Shown here one piece after another: positions 13,302 to 19,950 of a DNA stretch of 40,483 nucleotides. This DNA comes from a virus. The position numbers were made by a program, and so were the translations under genes. Positions within the stretch are counted from its first letter, which is position 1, and the number at the start of each line of letters is the position of its first letter. The notes below the pieces were generated by a model. The model saw nothing but the letters and a program-made list of their open reading frames with translations, was not told the DNA's origin and searched no databases. The stretch spans positions 1 through 40,483 of the IMG/VR virus record IMGVR_UViG_3300030687_000037, one strand, 5' to 3'.

Positions 13302-13673
13302 ATGAAGAATATCTATCTGGCAGGACCGATGCGGGGGGTTCCTTACTTCAACTTCCCGGCGTTCCACAAGGCGCGCGAGAGTTTTCGCTCCGAAGGGCAT
13401 GCCGTGTTCTGCCCGGCGGAGAATGACATTCGTCGACACGGCAAGGATATCTCACTGAACAACCCGACCGGTAACGTGGACATGGCCGTGGCCGAACATC
13501 AGTTCGATCTCGCAGTGGCCATCTATCAGGATCTCAAGTTCATCGCGCTTGGCGACGAGAATGGTCGCTGCACCACGATCGCTTTTCTTCCTGGTTGGGA
13601 GTTCAGCAGCGGCGCCAGCGGTCCGGAGTTCGCCTTGGCGAAGTTTCTGAAGCGCGAGTTCATTTACCTATGA
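13302..13673 (+). CDS. DUF4406 / nucleoside 2-deoxyribosyltransferase-like protein
   Basis: A 123-residue protein with the YLAGPMRG motif at the N-terminus, then FNFPAFHKA and PAEND, typical of DUF4406. This family is related in fold to nucleoside 2-deoxyribosyltransferases. The role in phage is presumably base or nucleotide metabolism, not proven. Starts two bases after the methyltransferase stop and overlaps the next gene by ATGA. Confidence 0.82.
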   Translation: MKNIYLAGPMRGVPYFNFPAFHKARESFRSEGHAVFCPAENDIRRHGKDISLNNPTGNVDMAVAEHQFDLAVAIYQDLKFIALGDENGRCTTIAFLPGWEFSSGASGPEFALAKFLKREFIYL

Positions 13674-14239
13674 GCAGCGTGTTTGCCACATGCATTCATG
13701 ACGTTCCCATGAATGATGAATGCGCGAGTTGCCGGCAGGATTTCTGTGGTCAGCTCGATCCCACGCCACTGGCAGGAATCGAATATCTGCCATCAGCCAC
13801 TAAGCCTTCCAACCCCAAGGACGCTCTCGGCATCAAGAAGGTGCCGTTCAGTACCATCTCGGCGCCGGTCCTGGCAGAACTTGGCGTGGCGATGTTGGAA
13901 GGTGCCTTAAAGTACGGCCGGCATAACTACCGCGTCATCGGAGTAAGAGCGTCCGTCTACTACGACGCGGTGATGGCTCGCCACATGCCGTCATGGTGGG
14001 AAGGCGAAGACGACGACCCGGAGAGCGATATCTCTCACGTTACTAAGGCCATCGCCAGTCTGGTGGTTCTGCGTGACGCCATGATCAACGGCACATGGGT
14101 CGACGATCGGCCGCCACGTCCTCCGAAAGGCTGGCTCGAGAAATTGAATGAGAAGGTGGTGAAGCTCCTCCTCAAATATCCCAACCCCGTAAAACCATAC
14201 ACCGAGGCGGATGGGCCATGGGGAGAAGAGATACGATGA
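13670..14239 (+). CDS. dATP/dGTP diphosphohydrolase-like protein (DUF5664)
   Basis: A 189-residue protein. Residues about 40-140 (SNPKDALGIKKVPFS, then GALKYGRHNYR, then HVTKAIASLVVLRDA) match the phage dATP/dGTP diphosphohydrolase family (MazZ-like). In other phages this enzyme depletes standard purine dNTPs. No PurZ is seen in this window, so there is no evidence for base replacement here. The N-terminus has a small Cys cluster (ECASCRQDFC). ATGA overlap with the gene before and after. Confidence 0.8.
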   Translation: MSSVFATCIHDVPMNDECASCRQDFCGQLDPTPLAGIEYLPSATKPSNPKDALGIKKVPFSTISAPVLAELGVAMLEGALKYGRHNYRVIGVRASVYYDAVMARHMPSWWEGEDDDPESDISHVTKAIASLVVLRDAMINGTWVDDRPPRPPKGWLEKLNEKVVKLLLKYPNPVKPYTEADGPWGEEIR

Positions 14240-14442
14240 GCACTAAGGAAGAATCCGACGCCGTCGACCTCACCAACTACATCCTGCAGGGCCTTTACGG
14301 TCGGACTCGAGGGTCCTGCATGATCGCTCTGACGGCGATGCTCGCGCACAGTCTGAAGGAATGGCCAATTGATACACGCTCCGAGATGCTTTCTCGGGTC
14401 GTGCAGGATCTGAAGAGCGCGGTACTGAAACACAACGTTTAA
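14236..14442 (+). CDS. Small hypothetical protein
   Basis: A 68-residue helical protein starting MSTKEESDAV. ATGA overlap with the upstream hydrolase gene fixes the start. No domain is recognised. Confidence 0.7.
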   Translation: MSTKEESDAVDLTNYILQGLYGRTRGSCMIALTAMLAHSLKEWPIDTRSEMLSRVVQDLKSAVLKHNV

Positions 14443-14463
14443 ACACAGAACAGGAAGATCAAC

Positions 14464-14706
14464 ATGAATATGCACGTTCCCAATGCCTCGACCCAGACCT
14501 TCGAAGAATTCCAGAACGAGGTCGCATGTATCCAGGACGACATCTCGGATACTTGCGAAGGCTATGGCAACGCAGAGATCGTCTGCGGCGTCACCGAGTT
14601 CCTGGTTGAGGTTCTCAATACGATGCAGCCAGGCGTTGCCGTCTTCACGTATCTAGACGTGATCGCTCGCCTCACCAAGGCCGCGGCGGAGTTGGAGGGC
14701 TGGTGA
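14464..14706 (+). CDS. Small acidic hypothetical protein
   Basis: An 80-residue acidic helical protein. AGGAAG lies about seven bases before the ATG. It ends one base before the next gene. Its size and composition resemble the two neighbours (14236-14442 and 14708-14917), hinting at divergent paralogues, but the similarity is too weak to claim. Confidence 0.7.
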   Translation: MNMHVPNASTQTFEEFQNEVACIQDDISDTCEGYGNAEIVCGVTEFLVEVLNTMQPGVAVFTYLDVIARLTKAAAELEGW

Positions 14707-14707
14707 T

Positions 14708-14917
14708 ATGGCAACAGCAGAGGACACCAGGACGACCAAGCACCTCGTTCGCATTATCCGCAGCGCCTGCGATGACGTTGAGGGGGCGCTCGTATTTACG
14801 GCGCTCGCCATCTCTGTCGGTGACGTGTTGCTTCAACACGACGATCCCCCCAAAATATACGAGGGGTTTGGGGAGATGCTTCAAAAATACATGCTGTCAG
14901 GAGGGATGAAATCATGA
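14708..14917 (+). CDS. Small hypothetical protein
   Basis: A 69-residue helical protein, overlapping the ParA-like gene start by ATGA. It shares a short helical plan with the two preceding small proteins. No family is recognised. Confidence 0.68.
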   Translation: MATAEDTRTTKHLVRIIRSACDDVEGALVFTALAISVGDVLLQHDDPPKIYEGFGEMLQKYMLSGGMKS

Positions 14918-15672
14918 TCACACTATCCAAACCGGTCGTGATCGTCGTCGGTGCGGACAAGGGAGGCGTGGGTAAAACCACGACCTCTCGTGCCCTGCTA
15001 GACTACTTCAGAGCCAACGACGCCCCGACGAGGGCGTTCGATACCGAATCCCCCCGCGGCACGCTCAAACGCTTTCACTCCGACATCACCGAGATAGTGG
15101 ATCTCACTACGACGCCGGGTCAGATGCGGGTGTTCGATACCCTGAGTGCCGAGAACCCCTCGGTAACGCTCATCGACGTGCGAGCCGGCTTGCTCTCTCC
15201 GTCGCTGGCGTCGTTGAGGGACATCGGCTTTTTGGATATGGCCAAGTCTGGCCAGATCACTTTGGCCGTGTTTCATATCCTGGGAAGCTCGATTGCTTCG
15301 TTGGATGAGATCGCGCTCACGGCTTCCTTCATGGAAGGTGCCAAGTATTTCTTGGTCAAGAACCACGTCAACAACACCACCTTTTTCGAATGGGATGAGG
15401 CGACGTTCGCTTCCTACTTCAACAAGATCAAGGATTCCGTCGAACTCACCATCCCGAAACTCGACGAGATGGCGTTCGAAAAGGTCGAGGTCGAGTCGAT
15501 CCCGTTCCTGAAGTTCGTCGCCAACAAGAACGCAAAGGACGAACTGGCGAATTTTTCCTTCGTGTTACGCGGCCAGGTTCGTCACTGGCTGGCGAGCATT
15601 TGGGCCGAGTTCGATCGGGTCAAGCTGACCGAGTTGGTTGGGGTGGCTCAGAAGACGACGGTGAAGCCGTGA
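14914..15672 (+). CDS. ParA-like partition ATPase
   Basis: A 252-residue P-loop ATPase with the deviant Walker A motif KGGVGKTT at residues 16-23 and a Walker B-like TLIDVRAG near 87. ParA proteins move plasmids or prophages on the nucleoid with a ParB partner. The next gene is a small winged-helix protein that could be that partner or a regulator. Together with a resolvase and a large primase-helicase, it supports a plasmid-like prophage. Some phage ParA-like proteins serve other roles, so partition is likely but not certain. Confidence 0.85.
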   Translation: MITLSKPVVIVVGADKGGVGKTTTSRALLDYFRANDAPTRAFDTESPRGTLKRFHSDITEIVDLTTTPGQMRVFDTLSAENPSVTLIDVRAGLLSPSLASLRDIGFLDMAKSGQITLAVFHILGSSIASLDEIALTASFMEGAKYFLVKNHVNNTTFFEWDEATFASYFNKIKDSVELTIPKLDEMAFEKVEVESIPFLKFVANKNAKDELANFSFVLRGQVRHWLASIWAEFDRVKLTELVGVAQKTTVKP

Positions 15673-15932
15673 TGGAAAATTACCAGGAGACATCACGGGA
15701 TGCATACGAGTTCTTCGCAAAGCATTCTCCCACACTTGACGAGCTAATCGTGGCTTCACTCCGCGTCGCTCCAAAGACCTGCAACGATATCGAAAAAGAT
15801 ATCGGTAGATCGCATCAAGCGGTCTCCGGCAATCTTCGGCACCTTGTTGAAAAAGGTAAAGTCGAAAACAGTGGAGAGCAAGGCGTAACAGACAGCGGTC
15901 GTCCTGCGATCAAGTGGAGGATTCCATGTTGA
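15672..15932 (+). CDS. Winged-helix DNA-binding protein
   Basis: An 86-residue protein with a winged HTH: LDELIVASLRVAPKTCNDIE, then GRSHQAVSGNLRHLVEKGKV, then the wing GRPAIKWRI. It resembles MarR/ArsR-type folds. It starts with a TGATG junction to the ParA-like gene, so it may be the centromere-binding partner or a regulator of that gene. Overlaps the next gene by 7 bases. Confidence 0.78.
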   Translation: MENYQETSRDAYEFFAKHSPTLDELIVASLRVAPKTCNDIEKDIGRSHQAVSGNLRHLVEKGKVENSGEQGVTDSGRPAIKWRIPC

Positions 15933-16147
15933 ACCGCAACCAGATCACCCTACTGACCGAAGGCGACCTCTGCATGAAAATTGCAGAGGAATGTTCTGAG
16001 GTAATCAAGGCCGTACTGAAGCACGGTGCTCACGGTGCTCGTCCTGAATTTCAGGGCGTTCGCTACGATAACGTTCACGATGTCAACGAAGAATTTAGTC
16101 AGGTCGAAGATCTGATGGACGAATATCAGCGGAGATTCGGATCGTGA
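15926..16147 (+). CDS. MazG-like nucleotide pyrophosphohydrolase fragment-size protein
   Basis: A 73-residue protein with an EECSEVIKAVLKHG helix, then YDNVHDVNEEFSQVEDLMDEY, the acidic metal-binding pattern of MazG-like NTP pyrophosphohydrolases. It is shorter than full MazG domains, like other phage minimal forms. An alternative ATG four codons upstream (15914) lies inside the previous gene. Overlaps the next start as GTGA. Confidence 0.7.
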   Translation: MLNRNQITLLTEGDLCMKIAEECSEVIKAVLKHGAHGARPEFQGVRYDNVHDVNEEFSQVEDLMDEYQRRFGS

Positions 16148-16356
16148 AGGCAACATCCAAGGCTGTATCGTCAAGAATCAACGCACTCTATGCGTTGATG
16201 GCGACCGCGGCGGCTAGGCGTGCGATCAGCAAGATACAGACTGCTGACGATTATGGCGAAGCCGGCAACTGGGCCGCAAATGCCGAGGAGTGGCTGATCC
16301 GAGCCGGCGCTGCGGCGGCTGGATATTACTACCGCCATCCTGAGGTGACTCGATGA
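16144..16356 (+). CDS. Small Ala-rich hypothetical protein, GTG start
   Basis: A 70-residue Ala-rich helical protein. The start is GTG, overlapping the upstream stop as GTGA; the stop overlaps the nuclease start as ATGA. No domain is recognised. Confidence 0.68.
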   Translation: MKATSKAVSSRINALYALMATAAARRAISKIQTADDYGEAGNWAANAEEWLIRAGAAAAGYYYRHPEVTR

Positions 16357-16826
16357 AGTTGATCAAGAAACGGCGGACGGCCCCTAAAGAAAAGGGACCG
16401 TCCGAACACACCATACAAGTCAACCTGATGAACTATCTCGAATACGGTCTGCGGCCCGAGTTGGAATGTCGGGCGATTCCGAATGGTGGCCTGAGGAAGA
16501 AGAGCGTGGCCATCAAGCTGAAGGCGGAAGGCGTGAAGGCCGGCACTCCGGATCTGTTCGTTACACTCGATCATGGCCGCATCGGCTGGCTCGAGATGAA
16601 GAATGCGAAGGGGCGATTACTTCCGGAGCAGGAACGATTCCGCGACAAGGTTCTGGCTTTGGATCATTTCTGGGCGATGGCCAAAAGTGTCAAAGAGGCA
16701 CTGATCATCCTCACCGGATGGGATGCCTTGAGAGAAGAGTTCATGGTCCACGAAGGCCAGGAACTCGATGAGGAGAATGAGTATCGCGTGTATGCGAACA
16801 CTCATCCGGCTGGAGCGCATTTCTGA
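16353..16826 (+). CDS. VRR-NUC domain nuclease
   Basis: A 157-residue protein. The core GTPDLFVTLDHGRIGWLEMK (residues about 64-83) carries the PD-(D/E)xK catalytic pattern of the VRR-NUC family, with D, E and K present. Upstream RAIPNGGLRKKS is also typical. VRR-NUC phage proteins are structure-specific nucleases, for example Holliday-junction or flap resolution in replication and packaging. ATGA overlap upstream; the next gene probably starts within its stop region. Confidence 0.88.
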   Translation: MKLIKKRRTAPKEKGPSEHTIQVNLMNYLEYGLRPELECRAIPNGGLRKKSVAIKLKAEGVKAGTPDLFVTLDHGRIGWLEMKNAKGRLLPEQERFRDKVLALDHFWAMAKSVKEALIILTGWDALREEFMVHEGQELDEENEYRVYANTHPAGAHF

Positions 16827-17332
16827 GCCTGCCCACAGGCGACGTAGATCCTTACCTGGACTACGGACCATCGAAGGCTCAGATCGAATCGATTGAGAAG
16901 TCGGCTGCACGTCGTGAAGCCAGACTGATCGAGCGTTCCAAGACCGAGCACACCATTGATATCGGTACGCCTCAAGAGCGGGCCGAACGCGAGAAGCACC
17001 TCCAAATGAACCTCTATCAGAAGGGGCTCGTGTTGGAACGCAAGAAGCTGTTGGAGGGCCCGCACGCGGAGCACTTCCAGAAGCTGTGCAAGTTCCTCGA
17101 CCAGATGACACTGAACGATGCCGGCATCCTCATCGATGCCGTCAAGGATTCCGTGTGGCTGTCCGAGACCGATCAGCGAGCCAAGAACGACGCGCTGCGA
17201 TTGATTGACAACACCATCATCAAACTTCGGGAGGAGGCAGGTCTGGCTCCGTTCGACGACTCCCTGATGGGCGAACCACCTAATGCGTACCTGGTGATCA
17301 GGAAGATTTTAACAGGAGTTGGAAACCTATGA
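16823..17332 (+). CDS. Hypothetical protein, probable CTG start
   Basis: The first in-frame ATG is at 17006 (108 residues), but the frame is clearly coding for about 60 codons before it (for example SKAQIESIEKSAARREARL). No ATG, GTG or TTG is available there. A CTG at 16823 overlaps the upstream stop as CTGA, with GGAG eight bases upstream, giving 169 residues. The protein is charged and helical with no recognised domain; a terminal helix resembles small DNA-metabolism accessory proteins. ATGA overlap with the next gene. Confidence 0.65.
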   Translation: MSLPTGDVDPYLDYGPSKAQIESIEKSAARREARLIERSKTEHTIDIGTPQERAEREKHLQMNLYQKGLVLERKKLLEGPHAEHFQKLCKFLDQMTLNDAGILIDAVKDSVWLSETDQRAKNDALRLIDNTIIKLREEAGLAPFDDSLMGEPPNAYLVIRKILTGVGNL

Positions 17333-17535
17333 GCAAGAAAGACACACGCACACCAGAACAGCAGGACTTTGATGAACGAGTCAGGCGCGCAGCCGCGTAC
17401 GAAGAGCGGCTCGATGAGACTTTGACTCGTCGAGAGGTGATAGATGCACTGGAGTATGTGGCGGAAGACTACTCTGGACAGCATGGTTCTAACACACGGG
17501 ATCTCCTCGCAAGAATCACGAAGGCTTTGTCATGA
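17329..17535 (+). CDS. Small charged hypothetical protein
   Basis: A 68-residue highly charged helical protein (MSKKDTRTPEQQDFDERV). ATGA overlaps at both ends. Function unknown. Confidence 0.72.
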   Translation: MSKKDTRTPEQQDFDERVRRAAAYEERLDETLTRREVIDALEYVAEDYSGQHGSNTRDLLARITKALS

Positions 17536-18608
17536 GCGTCGTCAAGGATGCCATGAACGCCTACGCCGCTACTCTCGATCGCGAGTGGGCCCATGATCGC
17601 ACCCAGACCGTCGGGGCGTCCGAGGTCGGCGGCTGTATACGGAAGACCTATTACACCAAGAACGAGAACGACCCTCGTTTCGGTGTCGTACGTGATTCCG
17701 ACTACGTGGACGGTTGGGGCGCCAAACTGCGCGGCACCCTGATGGAGAATCACTTCTGGGCACCAGCGATGAAGGCCAAGTACGGCGACAAGCTGCTGCT
17801 GTCTGGCCCAGATCAGCAGTCGTTTGTGACCGGTTTCCTGAGTGCAACACCGGACGGCATGCTGATTGATTTGCCGCGGGACTTCCTCAAGGACAATGGA
17901 GTTGCCGACATCGAGGGCGACTGCATCATGGCAGAATCCAAGACGATCGACCCCAGGGCAAATTTAATTGAAGCAAAGCCAATAAACATCTTTCAGACTC
18001 ACGTTCAGATGGGCATAGTCCGCGAGCTGACTCCTTACAAACCAGGTTACTCGCTGCTGTCCTACACGGACGCAAGCTTCTGGGATCAGATTACCGAATT
18101 CCCCATCAAGTTCGATCCTGCGATTTACGCGGTTGCGAAAATTCGCGCCACCCAGGTCATGACGGCAACAAGTGCCAAGGATCTGGAGCCCGAGGGCTAT
18201 CTCTCTGGCGGCAAGGATTGTGAGTATTGCCCCTTCACCGGGGCGTGCGGCGTGGTTCGGATTTCTGTCCCGACGCACCCTGAGAAGGACGTCGATCCCC
18301 AGTTAGCTGCAGAGTTTGCCGATATGGCGCGAGAGATCGCGGCGTTAGAGGCGACCGTAGGTAAGGACGAAACCAAACTCCGCACGCTCAAGCAGGCCCT
18401 CAAGGATCGATTGAGGGAAAAGAACATCCGGAAAGTTCCTGGCGTGGTGTCGTGGTCGAGCGTCAAGGGCAAAAAAACATACAACAACAAAGCAATCCAA
18501 GCCGCGGCCAAGGCGGCTGGAATCGATATCGAACAATTTGTCGAAGTGGGAGATCAGACTGATCGCTTCACCGTATCCACAGCAAAAGGAGGTGCGAATG
18601 CCGATTGA
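17532..18608 (+). CDS. PD-(D/E)XK nuclease, Cas4/RecB-like
   Basis: A 358-residue protein. GASEVGGCIRKTYY near 28 and SATPDGMLID, then AESKTIDPR, carry the D and E-x-K catalytic residues of PD-(D/E)XK exonucleases. A CEYCPFTGAC cluster near 230 resembles the C-terminal Fe-S cysteines of Cas4-type nucleases, with the first cysteine possibly at GGC near 35. Residues 260-310 form a coiled-coil extension. It sits with a MazG-like and a putative ssDNA-binding gene, before the primase-helicase. A role in recombination or DNA-end processing is likely. Confidence 0.82.
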   Translation: MSVVKDAMNAYAATLDREWAHDRTQTVGASEVGGCIRKTYYTKNENDPRFGVVRDSDYVDGWGAKLRGTLMENHFWAPAMKAKYGDKLLLSGPDQQSFVTGFLSATPDGMLIDLPRDFLKDNGVADIEGDCIMAESKTIDPRANLIEAKPINIFQTHVQMGIVRELTPYKPGYSLLSYTDASFWDQITEFPIKFDPAIYAVAKIRATQVMTATSAKDLEPEGYLSGGKDCEYCPFTGACGVVRISVPTHPEKDVDPQLAAEFADMAREIAALEATVGKDETKLRTLKQALKDRLREKNIRKVPGVVSWSSVKGKKTYNNKAIQAAAKAAGIDIEQFVEVGDQTDRFTVSTAKGGANAD

Positions 18609-18975
18609 GAACGAGATGAATTCCATGCTGGTGGACTTCAGAGCCTTCGTCGACCATCTGTTTCAGGAAAAAAATTCAGGTCCCGACGGATTTCTTCATG
18701 CCGCCGTCGGTTTGGCTGGGGAAAGCGCCGAAGTGCTCGACCACATGAAGAAGCACTGGGTCTATGGCCGCGAGATCAACCGCGACGAAGTCATCGAGGA
18801 GATGGGCGATACGTTCCATTACTTTATGATGCTGATGATCATGATGAAGGTCGGCCTGGAAGACGTGATCGAGGCCAACGTCGTCAAGCTTCGCAAGCGA
18901 TATCCCAACGGTTTCACCCAGCACGACGCAATCGCACAGGATGGTATCTCGCGTTCTCGCAAGAACACTGCATGA
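18598..18975 (+). CDS. MazG-like nucleotide pyrophosphohydrolase
   Basis: A 125-residue all-helical protein. AVGLAGESAEVLDHMKK and EVIEEMGDTFHYFMML hold the ExxE and ExxD metal-binding pairs of the MazG/iMazG family, and RYPNGF is the usual end. These enzymes hydrolyse NTPs or dNTPs to monophosphates and can counter ppGpp-linked or abortive-infection responses. A strong AAGGAGG Shine-Dalgarno lies seven bases before the ATG, which overlaps the end of the nuclease gene by 11 bases. Confidence 0.87.
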   Translation: MPIENEMNSMLVDFRAFVDHLFQEKNSGPDGFLHAAVGLAGESAEVLDHMKKHWVYGREINRDEVIEEMGDTFHYFMMLMIMMKVGLEDVIEANVVKLRKRYPNGFTQHDAIAQDGISRSRKNTA

Positions 18976-19087
18976 CTGGCAGCAAAAGGTAGCCGCCATT
19001 ATGCAAAACTAATTCCAGCCATCCCGGCTGGGATACGCGCCGAACAGGCTTTTCTCTCGGCGAAAACAAAAGAAAGCAAATAGCAGA

Positions 19088-19822
19088 ATGAACGATATGA
19101 CCACTTCAGGTCACGGCGGAGCTGTGGCTACTCAGGACGACAACTACGATCCGTATTCGGCCTATGGGCGCGAGAACTCTTCCAACATCGTTGGCAAGAT
19201 GCTCAAGTTCTCTAAGGGCGACTACTCGGTCGGCGACAATGAGATCGAGGCGGGCGGCAAATACATTGCCAGCATGCCGAACATCTTGGTCGGCTGGATC
19301 CGCTGGGAAGATCAGAAGCCGGCCGAGACCATCATGGGACTCATTGTTGAGGGCCATCGTCCGCAGAAGCGCGACACGCTGGGTTTCGACGACAAGTCCG
19401 AATGGCCGACCGACAAGGACGGCAAGCCGATGGACGTCTGGCAGGAGACTCAATACCTCGTGCTGAAGGACACCACGGATGACGAACTCTACACGTTCGT
19501 CACCAACTCGGCCGGCGGTCGCGGTGCGATCACCAAGCTTGTCACTTCGTTCGGCCAGAAGCGTCGGATGAATCCCGGCAAGCTTCCGATCATCACGCTG
19601 GCGGTCGACAGCTACAAGCACAAGGATCCGGCCTACGGCAAGATCAAGGTGCCTGAGTTCAAGATCATTGGCTGGGTGGATCAAGCCGAGTTCGATGGTG
19701 TCGAGCCCAGCGAGTCCGCGGACACCACCAAGGAAGCGGCCCGCCAGATCCAAGGCATGGCCGATGCGAAGAATGGTGGAGGAGCCGAAGCTTCCTCCAC
19801 CACCGAGCGACCGCGCTTCTAA
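19088..19822 (+). CDS. Conserved phage replication-region protein (possibly ssDNA-binding)
   Basis: A 244-residue protein. The centre is beta-rich (PNILVGWIRWED, ETIMGLIVEGH, QETQYLVLKD, PIITLAVDSYKHKD) and the C-terminus is a low-complexity acidic/Ser/Gly tail, as in ssDNA-binding proteins. Its place between a recombination nuclease and the primase-helicase fits such a role, but I do not recognise a named family. It is preceded by a 110-base gap with a CCAGCC/GGCTGG hairpin and followed by a terminator. Confidence 0.72.
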   Translation: MNDMTTSGHGGAVATQDDNYDPYSAYGRENSSNIVGKMLKFSKGDYSVGDNEIEAGGKYIASMPNILVGWIRWEDQKPAETIMGLIVEGHRPQKRDTLGFDDKSEWPTDKDGKPMDVWQETQYLVLKDTTDDELYTFVTNSAGGRGAITKLVTSFGQKRRMNPGKLPIITLAVDSYKHKDPAYGKIKVPEFKIIGWVDQAEFDGVEPSESADTTKEAARQIQGMADAKNGGGAEASSTTERPRF

Positions 19823-19842
19823 GAACAGTCCTCTACCCTCCA

Positions 19843-19884
19843 GTTTCAACAGTCGAGATCTTTGCAGGAGCTAACTGTTGAAAC
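19843..19884. repeat. Perfect 11-bp inverted repeat
   Basis: GTTTCAACAGT (19843-19853) and ACTGTTGAAAC (19874-19884) separated by 20 bases, directly upstream of the terminator at 19892. It could be part of a bipartite terminator or a protein-binding site. Confidence 0.55.
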
Positions 19885-19891
19885 CAAACTA

Positions 19892-19927
19892 CCCGCCTGG
19901 GGCCATCACGCCCTGGGCGGGCCCTTT
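19892..19927 (+). terminator. Rho-independent-like terminator
   Basis: CCCGCC and GGCGGG arms with an inner GGGGCC/GCCC pairing, followed by CCCTTTCTG. It separates the putative ssDNA-binding gene from the primase-helicase. Confidence 0.6.
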
Positions 19928-19950
19928 CTGAATACACCCATCACACCCGG

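Noticed and set aside
13670-14239. Evidence for 2-aminoadenine (Z) genome
   Set aside because: A MazZ-like protein is present, but no PurZ or matching polymerase is seen in the window.
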